Assembly: GCA_023333565.1 (NCBI GenBank)
Contig: JAJKFH010002594.1
Coordinates: forward strand, 558,001 to 622,000
Source: Puffinus mauretanicus
Lineage: Eukaryota; Chordata; Aves; Procellariiformes; Procellariidae
Direction: 5' to 3'
Length of the DNA: 64,000 nucleotides
Below, piece by piece: positions 23,101-36,300 of this stretch. Both the position numbers and the translations under genes were made by a program. Positions within the stretch are counted from its first letter, which is position 1; each line of letters begins with the position of its first letter. The notes below the pieces were generated by a model. It had not been told where the DNA came from. It did not search any database and worked only from the letters and a program-made list of their open reading frames with translations.

Positions 23101-26100
23101 GAATTTCATTGATATGAATTTTAAGAGTCTTTTCACTTTTTTTTTTCTTAAAACAGATTTATTGCATTGTAATAATTTTACTAGTGAAGCGACAGATTTA
23201 CCAAACAGGATCTAATCTGCAAACATATTTTCTAATGAAAGGATTAGACTGAGGGCAACATCTTCTGGGGAAAGCCATAACCTTGCACTTGCATCATACT
23301 ACCAATACTATTGCAAAAGAATGGGAACGGAAGTGATTTCCACCTACCCATTCCCAGTTTCTGCTACAGAGGTGCCCTGGAGCTGGTCCTCAGAAAAGTG
23401 ATGTGAATGGGACATAAATTAAGTCAGGAATCCTGGCTGATGGTACCAATGTGCAGCACGCTGGGTGACACTGAGCAGACATGGAAAGGTTTTGTACCAG
23501 ACCTCCAGTTGCATTTAAATGCCTACACATGGGAAAATGTGTCAAGCCGTCAAGGATGAGGTCAGAGTATCTGGTTTCAGTTCAACTATGTCAACAGCAT
23601 TTGACAATGCTGACAATCCTATGTAACTGTGAGTGGTTTGTGTATTTCTCTATATTGCAGTTATGTGAACTACAACTCTCTATTTATCGAGAAACTTTTT
23701 CAAGGAGCAGAAAGAAATTACCTTTACTGAATTTGACTAATTTGCATCTGTTAGCAGAGAAAAAATTCTAAGTACACATGGGAAGTTTTGCTTTGCTGGG
23801 TATTGCAAGGCAAGAGGGATATTGCAAGGCAATATTAGGGATACTGACTCAAAGGAGCCGTCTCTGAAAGATCCACAGCCCAAGGAAAACTGAAAATCAG
23901 TTGTAGTTTCAGAGAAATTCAAAAGGACATTTAAATATAGATAATTAGAGAAAGTGTGTTAACACTGACCTCATATAGAGGAGTAAATAAGGAATAAGTA
24001 AGTAATGTTTGCAAATGTTACACTCCAAAATTTTCAGGAAATAAAAAAACTTCAAAACCTATTCCAACTCTACTTTCAAAGGTCAGAAATCACAAATGAA
24101 AAGTAATTCCTGTAAGTTTTCTTAACCCGTTGAGTAATATTTCACTCTGGGGTGTGGCTAATGTCAGAGGTGTGGCTCTTAATTTGGGTATATTGAGGCC
24201 CACCCCCACAAAGAGCTTTATACTCCTTGGTCACATCTTTCTGAACATTTCCCTCCTGGCCCTGCCAGCCCTCAGCCAGCCTACTATATATTTAAAGACA
24301 GTTCAGTACTGAGATTGTTTCTTATCATGCCCGGACTGTCTGGCTAATGACATTTATATTCACCAAAGACATCATAAAATTTAGTGGGAATGATGAAAAA
24401 TTGGTAGCTACAGGAAATAGTCAGTAATGTGTCATAAACTATCAGAAGATAGCACAAAGGGTCCAAGCTAGCCAAAAATTAATCCTTCAGGAAAAGCTGG
24501 TATTTAGTTCACATAATGCCTCTTATGAAACATTTCTTAGTTTGGTGTGTTTGTTTATTTTTAATATTTCCTCTGCTTTACCTTCCTCTGTTTGTAATAG
24601 ACCTGAGGGAATGTCTGCATGCTACAGATTTGCCTTTTTTTTTCCTGCAGGACATATTCTTCACGTATGGTGTGATTACAAATGTCCTCATCCGTAGTGG
24701 TAACAGCTTATCTTGTAAAGATGTAAGTTCAGGGTCAAGGCTGGTTTGTAATAAAAGCTAGTTTAAATTATTGCAGTTACTCAAACCATCACAGCTGTGT
24801 TTCTTTCCCTTAAAACAATCTCTTGGGAGAAAACTAGGGGCTTGGACAGAAGTTAGATGGCAAAGTGAAAAAAAAGTCAGGAAGTTTCAGTTTACGATTA
24901 ATTAAAAAACAACTTCAATGCTGAATCTTAAGAAGGACAGAGCTATTTCTGAATGTGCTGGTTACTGTATTTGCTAGAGCCAGTAGCAAGCAGTGGTACT
25001 CCATATCAAAGTCACACTCTTACCACAACACTTTGCCATGACAGCAGTCAGTACTCCAACAGGTGCAAATATTGAGCCATCTTGATATTTCCTAACACAT
25101 TTCCAGAACTGTCATCAGACTGGTCAAACCTATGTGTATGATTGCTTTCTTCCAGTGGGTCTCCCACCAGCTCTTGTCACACCTGTGCTTGCATGGCACC
25201 AGAGAACTGCAAGTATCAGGAGTGAGATACTTCCATCTTCTTGTACAAGGATGAAAATTTCTTACCCTGTTCTGTATATGTGGAGCTGGAAGATGCAGTA
25301 ACATTACAGATCTCCCTGTCTTCTCATCAAAATGCACTTTTTTGTTGGACAATTTGTACTAAAATTAATAAGTGTTTGACTATTAGGAACAGTCAAGATT
25401 TATAATATGTATATGCAGTCATTAAACCCACTATGCTTTCTAAATCCGTTTGTAACTCACAAATTTATCTTGACTTCCTTGTAATTGCTATGAAATAGAG
25501 TTTCAGATTATTATTTACCTGCTGTGTTACAATTGGTATGTTCCTAATAGCTTCAAAATGGAAAACTAAAGCTGAACATCTGAGCCTAATTAACAGTTCA
25601 TGTCACACATTACAGGAACTGATACTTGTTGCTTTTGGCAGAGTTAAGAGCAAATAGAATAGCATGCATAATGGTCATATTAGGGTGCCAAGCCTAAAAA
25701 TGTAATTAGTAAAAAATGAATGTAATTTGATTTCTGGAGAGAATGTTATCTGAGGAAGAGGGGCATGTTACATTATATTTGGGTGACTGATGTAAAGGAG
25801 AGAAAATGAGCCTGTATTCTTCACAGTGCAAATTCAAAACCAATAAAAATCTGATTCATTTTCATCAGCATTATTAAGTATAAAGATCACACAGAAGGTA
25901 TATCAAGGGAGCATGAAAAATATATCATTTGGATTTCTGCAGCTATAATCTCTCATCGTCTCTCATCATTTGCATAGGGAATGATGGTACAGATGTCCCC
26001 TGCATAAAGCACTTTGGCAATGGCAAGTGGCTTCCAGTTAGCATTGTCAGGCAGGCATAGAAATCCTCATTCTTACTTCTCTCAGGACTTCCTTGAAGGG

Positions 26101-26465
26101 TTAATTAAACAATATAACTGAAGATCATCTGAATCTCTGTCTGGGAATTGTCAGCCTTGTTCTAATTAAATAGGAGCTTTGGAAGAGCATTTGTCTTGAA
26201 ATTTATTACAAGGAGTGAATTCTTCATTCCTTTTCAGAAATAGGTGTTCTTGCCTCTGGCTGAAATACTTCCTTCCTGGACCTCCTCTGGTAATAGACCT
26301 ATGGTTCTTCACATAAATCTGCCTGTTTCTGATGTTGGTATTAACCTTCAGTCCTGCCCTTTCCATTCTTCCTCCTGCATGCATTTTTAAAAATGTTGTC
26401 TTTTATTTGATACTTTCCGTTTTCCAGAATCCTTGGATCCTGGTCTCTGCCTGCTTCACTGACTG
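11099..26465. other. Unannotated AT-rich background
   Basis: No coding exon, RNA gene or transposon recognised. It contains scattered simple sequence: a 19-bp tandem duplication at 13809-13846, T runs near 14720 and 16195, TG-rich and TA-rich DNA around 17900-18020, and a CACAT triplet repeat at 21481-21495. The longest frame (132 codons, 22714-23112 plus) is hydrophobic and Phe/Leu-rich, with no recognised domain. Small exons or conserved non-coding elements cannot be excluded without alignment. Confidence 0.55.
13809..13846. repeat. 19-bp direct tandem duplication
   Basis: GCTGAATAATTTACAAAAA occurs twice back to back without mismatch, pointing to recent slippage or duplication. Confidence 0.95.
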
Positions 26466-26497
26466 TTTTTTTTTTTTGGGGGGGGGGGGGGGTGGGG
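26466..26497. repeat. T12-G15 homopolymer junction
   Basis: Twelve T followed directly by fifteen G, then T and four more G. The G tract could form a quadruplex on the plus strand. Confidence 0.95.
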
Positions 26498-27378
26498 CAG
26501 GGACAGGTGGTTAACTAGCATTTTCTTTTTTACCTTATTACCACATTTTTTTCCTATCAGTTTTACAAGAAATGTTGTTTCAAGGTTCCTATTTAATTAA
26601 ATACAGGCTGACTATTCCCAGACAGAGATTCAGGTGATCTTCAGTGATATATTCTTGTTCCTAAAGACAGAAAATGAAAGTGCTAAAGAATGATCCGTTG
26701 GTTTAAGTATCAGGAGTATGAGGGAAGTTTTGGTGTTCAACACTGGAGTGTGTTCACACTGGGAACAGCCCTAGGCAGATGAACACTGTGTGAGTGCTGG
26801 AACAAGAGCCTTTTAAATCTGACATGATTATAGGGGAGTTCTACTAAAGCAAGAAGTTGGGAACTTATGTTGATACCTGAGAAGAGGAAAATCAGGTATA
26901 CAAGAAACACTAATGCATGAAAGAGTAACAAACAGCAGGAAAACAAACTGGAAAAAGTGCAAATCTTCATGAGAGTAATAGAAAACTGAATAATAGAGTT
27001 AGTTACATGACTTTTTCCATGGGGATTTAGGAAGGGATAATGATCAAAATACAGCTGCAATGCTTCTAAACTTACTTCATAAAACAAGACACTAAATTAG
27101 AATAAACTGAAATATTGCTGAAAAATACGGTAACTAGATATTGTGGGACTTGCAAAACCACCAATCTGCATGTCACTGAAGACAAGTGATTTGTATGTAT
27201 TAGCCAATGAGTTTATGTTGTAACAGAGCAGAAGGTTTCTAATTGCCAGAGAAATCGACCTTCATTTTGGTATAGAGAAGCAAAATCTTCAAATGTTTTA
27301 AGATGGAACTTGATCCATTCACCAAAAGGATTATTGCCACAGCTGCTTGCAACAAGAACTTCTGGGACTGGTTCTATG

Positions 27379-27397
27379 TTTGTTGTTGTTGTTGTTT
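27379..27397. repeat. TTG microsatellite
   Basis: About six TTG/GTT units in a row. Confidence 0.9.
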
Positions 27398-30300
27398 CCC
27401 ACAGGTGCACACCAAGTCCACAGTCTTCAAAATTAACAATTGGAAACCCACCAGATTTTTCAGTTTTGTGCCCAGGAAACTCCAGGTTTATCACTTAGCA
27501 CATATTTGATCTTGGTCTCAAGTCTGAACTCTCCAGTCATTCACACATTTACACATAAGCAGTGGTCTGGCACAAACTTCAGTAGAGATTTTTTTCTGTG
27601 GATATAAGTGAGCTTGGCTTGCCACAGACCAGCTATCTGGCACTTACCTCTTCATAAGCACAGCGTGAACGTTTTAATCCTGACCTACAGACATGTCATC
27701 AGCATGAAAAACAGGACACTTGAGGAAGGAGGTCCACTCTTGACCTGACAGCTCTAGACAGCCTCTTTCCCTCTAGAGTTATTTTGAACTTCAGCTGCTG
27801 TTCCAGACTCTCTGTCTCCATCTCATACACTTGCCCCTTTGTTCACTCTATCTATCCTTCCACTTTTGCAGCTTGGCAAATCCGTAAACCCACATGGCTT
27901 ATCTTTGACATACCATGCAGATTACTGCACTCATCTGCCCGTTCATTGTGCTTACTATTTTAAGGAGCCCTAACTGCTCCATATCCTGAGCCAAAAGCAC
28001 AATTCTGATGTGTTCATTGGGTTGAGACTCTAATGCTCATAAAGCCAAGCGATTCTTGGACAGCAGTCATTAGCAGCTTTCAGAATAGTACTATTTGTAG
28101 AAAGGTTTCCTTTCTCCCACTTTTCTCCAAGAAGCCAGCTTGTTAGGATTTCTACAAAAAAGAAAACAAAACAAAAAACCCTGAAGACAGTTTAAACATC
28201 CATTGTTACTTAATTTGTGAACCTACTCAGATTGGCAAAATGGATTAAAAGAGCACATTTTAGTTCAAATAGCTCTTAGAGAAAATTGGAGCTATTCCAA
28301 GCCTCCTGGCTTTCCTGGCACACACGGCACTTCTGCCTGTCAGCTTCCACTAACTTGTTTTGAATACTCCCACAACTGTTATGACAAACTGTAAAGACTG
28401 AATTGCTTCTTCTGGATTACACTTGCAAAACTTCTTAGCAGAACTGCTTTATCAAAAAATAGAGATTTAATATCAGTGGCAATTTCTCTCTATAATCAAC
28501 AGGTTTTATCCTCTACCAAAAGAACCATGGCAACCTTTTGCAAAATGACTACTAACCAGTAGCAGCAACTAAAGGAAAGATGATATGTCAGTAGCTTTAA
28601 TGTGGATGCCATTAAACAGATCTGTTTTGGTACTGGACATGAAATACATAGAGGCAATGGAGAGAGTGGAGGGAATGCCTTGCAGTTCAGTTATAAATGG
28701 CACAGAGATGGGATTTGATCCAGCCATTGCAGAGATGTACCAAGTAGCTGACCACTGGAGGGCTGCACCTCCAGCCATCTCTGGTGGGAGAGCCACGCTG
28801 AGACTGCAGAGCCACTACTCTGGCTTTCTCTCCCTGCATAGATTCAGACCGGCACAGTAAGGTGGCTGCTGCATACTCCCCTCATCTGTGAAGGAGTGTG
28901 CCATTTACAGCCTATGCACTTGGCATGGTCTGTTTGCAAGGCTTATGTGATTTCTCCCCGTACATTAATTCACTTCTCAGCGGTCTTTTTTAGCTTGACG
29001 ACCAATCTCGCGATCCCTTCAAGTCTGCTCCTTCATTGTAAAGTTATGATGTTGCACAAGAAATATGTAGCAGTATTCTGAAGCATGAGAAGGAAAATCT
29101 GTTGTTTCTGTACTCTTTTTTGGGATTAAAGGGCTCCTGTTTTCAGTGTGGTTTTCCTAACTGTCCCAAATGGGTTTTAAAACATCCATGACATGACACA
29201 TTTCCACTGTTTCTGAATCACACTGTTATAACACACTTTTGTTTCGCAGCAAAACCAGTTATTCTCTGGGTGAAAGAAAGGCAGCATCGTAACACTGTCA
29301 GAGAAGAGCCTGGGGTAGAGCCAGAGCATCCCAGTGCTGTCCTAAGGTGAGGCAGACTTCTTTTCACACCTTTCCAGAGTTAAAGGCGCACTTGCACTGT
29401 TAGTGAGAGGGAAGGCTGGAAGAGACAATCTGTTTTTATGAAACAATAAAAAAAGGCCTCTGTATTTCTTATTTTTCCCCTATTTCTTTATCATTAGATT
29501 GCTGAATCTCCCCTCTGAGTTCTTTCTCTGGGTGAACCTTTTCAGTTCCAGAGGCCTCTTATAGCACATGCGGTGCCTGCTATCCAGGTATAGGAATATA
29601 CTGCTTACTCCTTCTCATCTCAGGATTTAAAAACAGCTGAGACATCACTGCAAAACTTGTTATTCTTTGCCTTTCAGTATATAGATTAAATTATCACTGT
29701 ACTTTTTCCAGAATGGAATCCACTGAGGAGATCTCTTTTACAAGATGACTAGTTATGGCAGCAAAACCAGCTGCTGTCCATATCCTGTCACTTTTCTAGT
29801 GACAGGAAGTATTGCTTTTCTTATCTTCTTTTAAAGTTTTTTGGCAATTCAGTATGCCTGAATTAGTTCCATAACTTGCGACAATATACAATGTGACTTC
29901 ACAGGTCGAACTGCCTTTTAGAAAAATGAATGCTTGTACAATGAACAACAGATCCATCAACTTTGCTAAGAACCACCTTACATGTATGTGAGCTGAGTAA
30001 GATATTTCTGCTCGGTCTTGCCTTGCCTCTGGAAAGAAGCCAAATTGTATGTTGTCATTCCTAATTCTGAATGACAGTAACGTGCTGTATAATATAGGTC
30101 CCTGTTCTGACTGAATGAATACAATTTTCAGAATAATTATTGTAGATGGCAGCAATCATACTCAATGTATTTTCTGATTTTATAATTCCTTTTCAGATCT
30201 TATAATGCTAATAAAGTCTTTAGTTGGAGTATTGAATGAGCCAAGAGTCTCGAGGAAAAAAAATGAAGTGAGATGATACAATTAAAGACTGTACCCTAAT

Positions 30301-33300
30301 ACACATGAGGAATAAATTAAGATTGCATATATCCTCTTAAAGTTTTGTAAGATATTGTTAGGTAAGATTAAATTTCTGTGCTAATTCTAGCAGAACATAG
30401 TTTGAAAACTGTCCTTGGAATGTGACTTCAGAGAAAGCTAAAGTTGCCCAACATCTCTAGAAATCCAGCCATTCAGTCTCTGAATACATATGGTTGGATT
30501 AGAAAATTTGGACCCATGTATCTATCTAAGAATCAGGATTCTTGATTCCTGGTTCACTGCTGAGGCTAGCTTCAACTTAAATAGCTGTATACCTCCTGCC
30601 TCTCTCTTGCTTCCTGTACAGTGTATTTTTAGGACGGAAGCACATGGTGCACTCCTAGGTCATAAAGCAGTCCCTCACCTCATGCTGGAGCAAGCAATGA
30701 GATGCATAATGCACAGGGCTGCACAGACCACCTCAAGTATCTGGAAAAGCAAAGAGGTCTTTCTGGAGGAGAGAAGAACAGTAACAATGAACATGCCTGT
30801 GACATGAAATGCATCATGGTGAAGATATACTTGTATTGGGTAGAAATCATCTAAGGCAGTAAATTTGTTTCTCTTCCCTCCTTGTGTAGCATGGTACAGC
30901 ACTACACAGACTTATATGCTTCAGGCTAGAGGCTTTGTACTTGTAGATTCATGATAATAGGGTAGCAGGTACTACACAAATATATTTATATTCTATCCAG
31001 ACCACAGATAGTTTAGGTGTTACCAAAGTGAATATCTGCACACTAGCATCCTCATTTACTGGGTGTATGGAAAGAGTCAAACCGGTCGCCTATGTCTGTG
31101 TGCTTTTAAGCAGAGCCAAGGTTTTTGTTGTTTTTCTTAAGCAGTTATTTAAATCTCTGAAAGAATCGCTGTATTTAATAATCCATGAACACTACAAACC
31201 TCTTCATTTTCATTTTGATTGTCTTCCACAAAATGGAATTGGCTAGATTTTGGGCAGTTAGAATGATTTCATTGCAATGTGTCATCATGATTACACAATC
31301 TTTTAATTAAGACAGATATAATTCCTGATTGTGCATTTATTTTCATTTTATTACAAGTGATGCACATGATTGCCTGAGTGACCCAGGCAATTTAATGGAA
31401 CAGCTAACTTTTGTAGTTTTAAACTAATTGGATGGTTCCGCAGCTAGCTAGCTGGGTTTATTTTAAGTAGATTTTAAGCAATTTTTACTTTCATATAACA
31501 ATTTTCTTCAAATAACAACTGCAAATAAATACGTGGTCCAACATCTCATTCCTGCCAGATTTTCTGTTTGGCCAACATCTGATTAAGACGTTCCAGTTCT
31601 GCTTAAAAATTGTTAACTACTTCTGACAAGTGTCTGCCTCATATACTGGGAATATAATCCTTGGCCCTAGTACAGAAAGCAACATCTGCTTAGGTTTTGA
31701 CTAACAAGCACAGCCAGAATGTTTGTGGATGTCAAGGAGAGGACTTTAGGACTTTAAAGGGCACAATAATGACAATCTTGCAGCGGTTTTCCATGTTAGC
31801 TTGCAATTCTCTGAGCTTCACAGAGATCTATGCACATTTATCTAACCCATGGGCAGAAAATGGAAGTGAAGATGACCTTTCATTGCACTAAGTTGATCTT
31901 TGAAGAAGTTTTTGCAGATTGCCATGGTTGCATAAAGTATTGCTCCAATAAACCTAGGACACAGCATGATGTTATAAAGAATATACCACTAGGTATTGCT
32001 GAGGACACTTACATTAGCTTTCAGCTGACTCTGTACTTCTATGTACAGTATTCTAATAATTTCTTTATTTTTTTCTTGAATAAAAGTATTGCTAATGTAT
32101 TGAATAGCTAATTAATTAACTCGGTATAATAGACCTAAAATTACTTATGCTTTATCCCTGTTTTTTACCAATTCAACTTTAAAAGATGTTAATTTTAAAA
32201 AGTAATGATAGCATTACCTTTCTTATTCCATCAGTTTAGCTATATGGAGGCTGACTCGTTCAAAAAGTTACCCCTATACTGAGTTCATCCCACTATATTT
32301 AGCTAGAACTTTTCTTCTTAAAGGACAGGCAGTCTTGTCTAAGGATAACAAGAGACAGAAGCAGGAGTATTACACTTGGTAATTGATTTTCATAGTTTAA
32401 TCACTGTCACAGGAAATCATGTTTAATTTTTTAGTTTGAATTTGCTTTTTCAATCATTGTTTTTATTATGCCTTTCCTCACTAGATTAAAAAGCTGTTTA
32501 GTGACTGGTAGTTTCTCCCTGCAAAGAAACATATACTTTGTAAACAAATATCTTCATCATTCTTTTCAATTTTAAAGACGTAAGTAATCCTTCATTAACT
32601 TTTCTGTGCTGTTCTCAGCGTTGTCTCATTGCTACCACCCCTCTAAACTTATGGAAACCAGAAGTAGATGTATTACTGTACTTTCATCTCATTAAACTTC
32701 TGATTTTGCAGAAGTAATGCTACATGCTAACAGTATGCTGCTTTCTAGGACACAGAATACTGTTCCTGTCATAGATCTATTACTTTGCATTTGCTGTACT
32801 GAAATGTTGTGCTTAAGCAAGTTTCATGTGCCAAGCAGTTCAGAGCAGTCTCTCTGATTGCTCTCTCCTTATCAGTATTTACCACTTTGTCAGCTCTGTG
32901 TCATCTGCCAATATTATTGGATTGCCTTTATGTGCTTGTCATCACTGAGAGCTTTCAGTCTATTATCAGGCTCTGTAAATGCTAGAAATACATCTGTTTT
33001 ATGATGATTCCCCCCTGAGAATGGCATTTTGTCATCAGTTAATTGTATAAAGTTTAATCCATTAAATTTATGTTTCATGGATGCTGCGTCTAATCCTCAT
33101 TTTTTAATCAGACTGTTGCGCAGCACTCAGATGCATGTCTTGGTTCAGCCTATATTGCGCCTCCGTTCTCTCTTCATCCACTGTAAGTGAAATCCCCTCC
33201 AAGGATATCACGTTCGTATAACAAGATCTTGTTTCCATAAGACTGTGATGACTGATAATCATTATATGCTTTCTCTTTAATTCCCTATGAGATAATTTTA

Positions 33301-36300
33301 ATTCTTTATACTTTTACAGGATTAATGGCCGGACCAACAGGCCTGCAGACTGACTGCCCGATGCGTGAATAGAGCTAACAAATATTGGCTGTTCCAGCTT
33401 CAGCTGCTGCAAGAGCTGGATCTGGGTTTTCTGAGTGAAGAGACCTGTAGCAGCAGTCATCACCCCCCAGACCAAGCCTTCTTCGGGCGGCGGCAGCACA
33501 TGGTGTCGCTGGCAGAGTTTGGCACGCAGCTGTCTGGGGAGGGCTGGCTGCCTGGAGCCTGAGGGGTGCTTGGGAGCCTGGTAGATGCTTGGGAGCCTGA
33601 GATCTCTTTCCTTTCCTGAGAAAAAGCACTGGCCCAGATGGAAGAAGTTAATGGGTCAGCCTGGATAAGAACTGCTGAATAAGCTGCTAGTTCTGGCCAG
33701 GAACTCGCCCAATATTCCAGACTTTACTAAAGATAAGCATCAGCAAACTAGCTGTCTCCACAGCCAACGCTTTTGCTACTCTGGGTAAACTGTCTGGGCT
33801 TCCTAGGCTTACATTATTTCTCCACCATCCACATAGGCGATTAAAGCCTTCCTTAATTATTAATATAATGAAAAGTACTTCAGCATTCATATGTAATGTA
33901 ATATCTCTTTGCTTCTTTCCAAGTACAAATCAGAAATATTTATTAAACACTTCACACCTTTATATTTAATGGTGTTTTGGCTATTCATTCCCTACTCAGG
34001 TATTCTGGCTTTTTTTCTCCTTTCAAGCAATAAATCTGCAGTGTACTATAGATGTCTAAAAATTAAGTGCTCAGCTATGTATTCATGGTATTAGTCTGAA
34101 ACAGCTTATCTTTTTTTTTTTTTTTACTTTACACAAAAGGACTCTTCTACTTTGAAGGGTTTGCCTATTGTCATATTTATCTCATTTTAATTGCTACTTC
34201 ATTTTCCAAATCTGTAATAAAAATATAACTGATAATAACTATCACTTTCATTCTCCCTGGATGTGGAGTGAACACTTTCATCCTGAAACATTAGGAATAT
34301 TCATTTTTAGAGAGTCCTTCTTCAAAACACAAGCAGCCTGACTTTCATTTGGCTCACATTGCAAGAAAAGGAAGAATTACGTATGTTATCCCTGCTCTAT
34401 GTTTTTCCTTCACAGCATGTATCCAGACATGGTAAACTGCATTCCCTGGGAGTTTTACACTTTTCCCTTTCACGTGGGAGGGTAAAAGATGCATTCATGG
34501 ATATCAGTGCCAGACTGATGTCTCTTTTGTGCAAATCTTCTTGCGGCAAGTACTCTGGCATATCATCCTATGTCTGCTGTTGGGTCCAGAATGGACCCAG
34601 AACACACTGTGCAAGAGCAGTGTTTATTTGTGCAGTTGTATCTCAGTAGCTAGAAAGATGCTGTTTCTGCTCTACATGTTACTCTTGACTCTCAGTAAAG
34701 AACATGATTTTATCTTTTTTTGCATTCCTTTACATAGAAATGTCTGTAACAAATGAGGAAAGTGTCCTTGGGAGGGAGGAAAGCATGGAGCTTAGCGTGT
34801 CTCGGGTTGGATCAGTTGGGTCAAAGGAGTTTGACCACAGAGAATTTAATTTTGATAGTTTTTGCAGCACTGAGGCCACTGGTACCGCAGAAGGATATTA
34901 TATTTTGTTTCTTCATTTTAGCTGTATTACTGTTGGAGAAGATGACCATAAGTTTTAAAAGTAATGAAATGGTGAGGTTTTTCCGTAGAAAGCAGGATCT
35001 TCCAGCACATCCTTCCATGTTCTAATCTCTTCAGGAAACCTGTTCCACAGCTGTAGCTGCTTTATTTCCAGCACTTTCCATTTCCTGGGTTTTATAAGCT
35101 GCATTGCCAAAAGCATTCAAATCTAATCCGAAATAAAATGCAATGAGTGAGTGTAAAGAACAAAAAATGGGAAAAGGAACTTAACACAAATGGCTTTCTT
35201 GAGCTTTGATTAAACTGAGGTATTTCAGTCAGTCTCCCTGAAAGCCTGTTCTTCATCATATTTAGAACTATGCAGAGAACAGTAATAATTTAAAAGCACT
35301 TAATGTTTTATGCAGAATTTTTCATATATGGAAAGGAAAGAAAAAATGTATTATCTAAAAATAGCTTAAATGGCTATTTATATTGCACTGCTTATATTGG
35401 AGTATTTCCATATCATTTCAGAATGAACAGAGATGCTGAGATGAAATAGCTGGAGATAAATATTCTTCAAAGTTTTTGATGTTAATGAACATACCAGTGA
35501 AGGAGTTCTGAAGAAGTTCAGTGTAAAGCAAATCCTTTTTTCTTATTTGTAAAAGCCTGAATACCTGAAAGTGAGCCAAGGTATTCCCAATGCTTATTTT
35601 GAGGAAGTTTGTGAATGGACATTGCATATTGTATTCTACCTCTCAATAACCTTCTGAAGCATTAGGGGACTGTAGATTTTGATAAGAATATCAATAAAAA
35701 CGTTTTAGTCTGTCCCTTGGATGACTTTTTTGGGGAGGGTTGAATGTATTTCTCAGTTTTACTGATAGAACATAGTAAATGGACATTGGATTATCGGTGC
35801 TTCAGAACACAGAGAAATTGCCATATGATTTCAAGTATGTTGAAATGCATATACTTTAGCTTAACTGAGACTGATGGTAATTTGTTTCTCCTGAAGTAAA
35901 TTGCATAACACTATACAATCAGCAATAATATCCGTCTGGTGTTTTATCCTGTGTAAAGATACCATTGATCCAAGTTACCCCCAGCTAATGTTAATCCATC
36001 AGCAAAGATATTTTTCACCTGTGAACTGCTAGTGTTCAAGTTGTAGCAAGTGTTACGATCTAAAAATAAAGAGCTGCCTTGTTTCCATGTTGCATGTAGC
36101 AGGAGAATACTAATTATTAACCGAAGCCTGGCAAATCTCACAAGGACTTGCCTACATTTATAAGTACCCTGAAAAGAACCACTCCTTAATACCGGACCAG
36201 AAACAAATGAAAGGAGAGTGCAAGTACTAAAAATTATCATCACTTTAAAACAGGGAAAAGAAGTTAAAGAATTTGGCACCCAGATCCTATAGAAATTCAA

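Noticed and set aside
28755..28774. Hairpin CTGGAGG/CCTCCAG with 6-nt loop as a possible RNA element
   Set aside because: Seven-base-pair arms are common by chance and nothing nearby supports a function.
35017..35095. Possible old CR1 fragment (ACCTGTTCCACAGCTGTAGC)
   Set aside because: Similarity to the CR1 GCCTGTTCCA block is too short and isolated to support a call.
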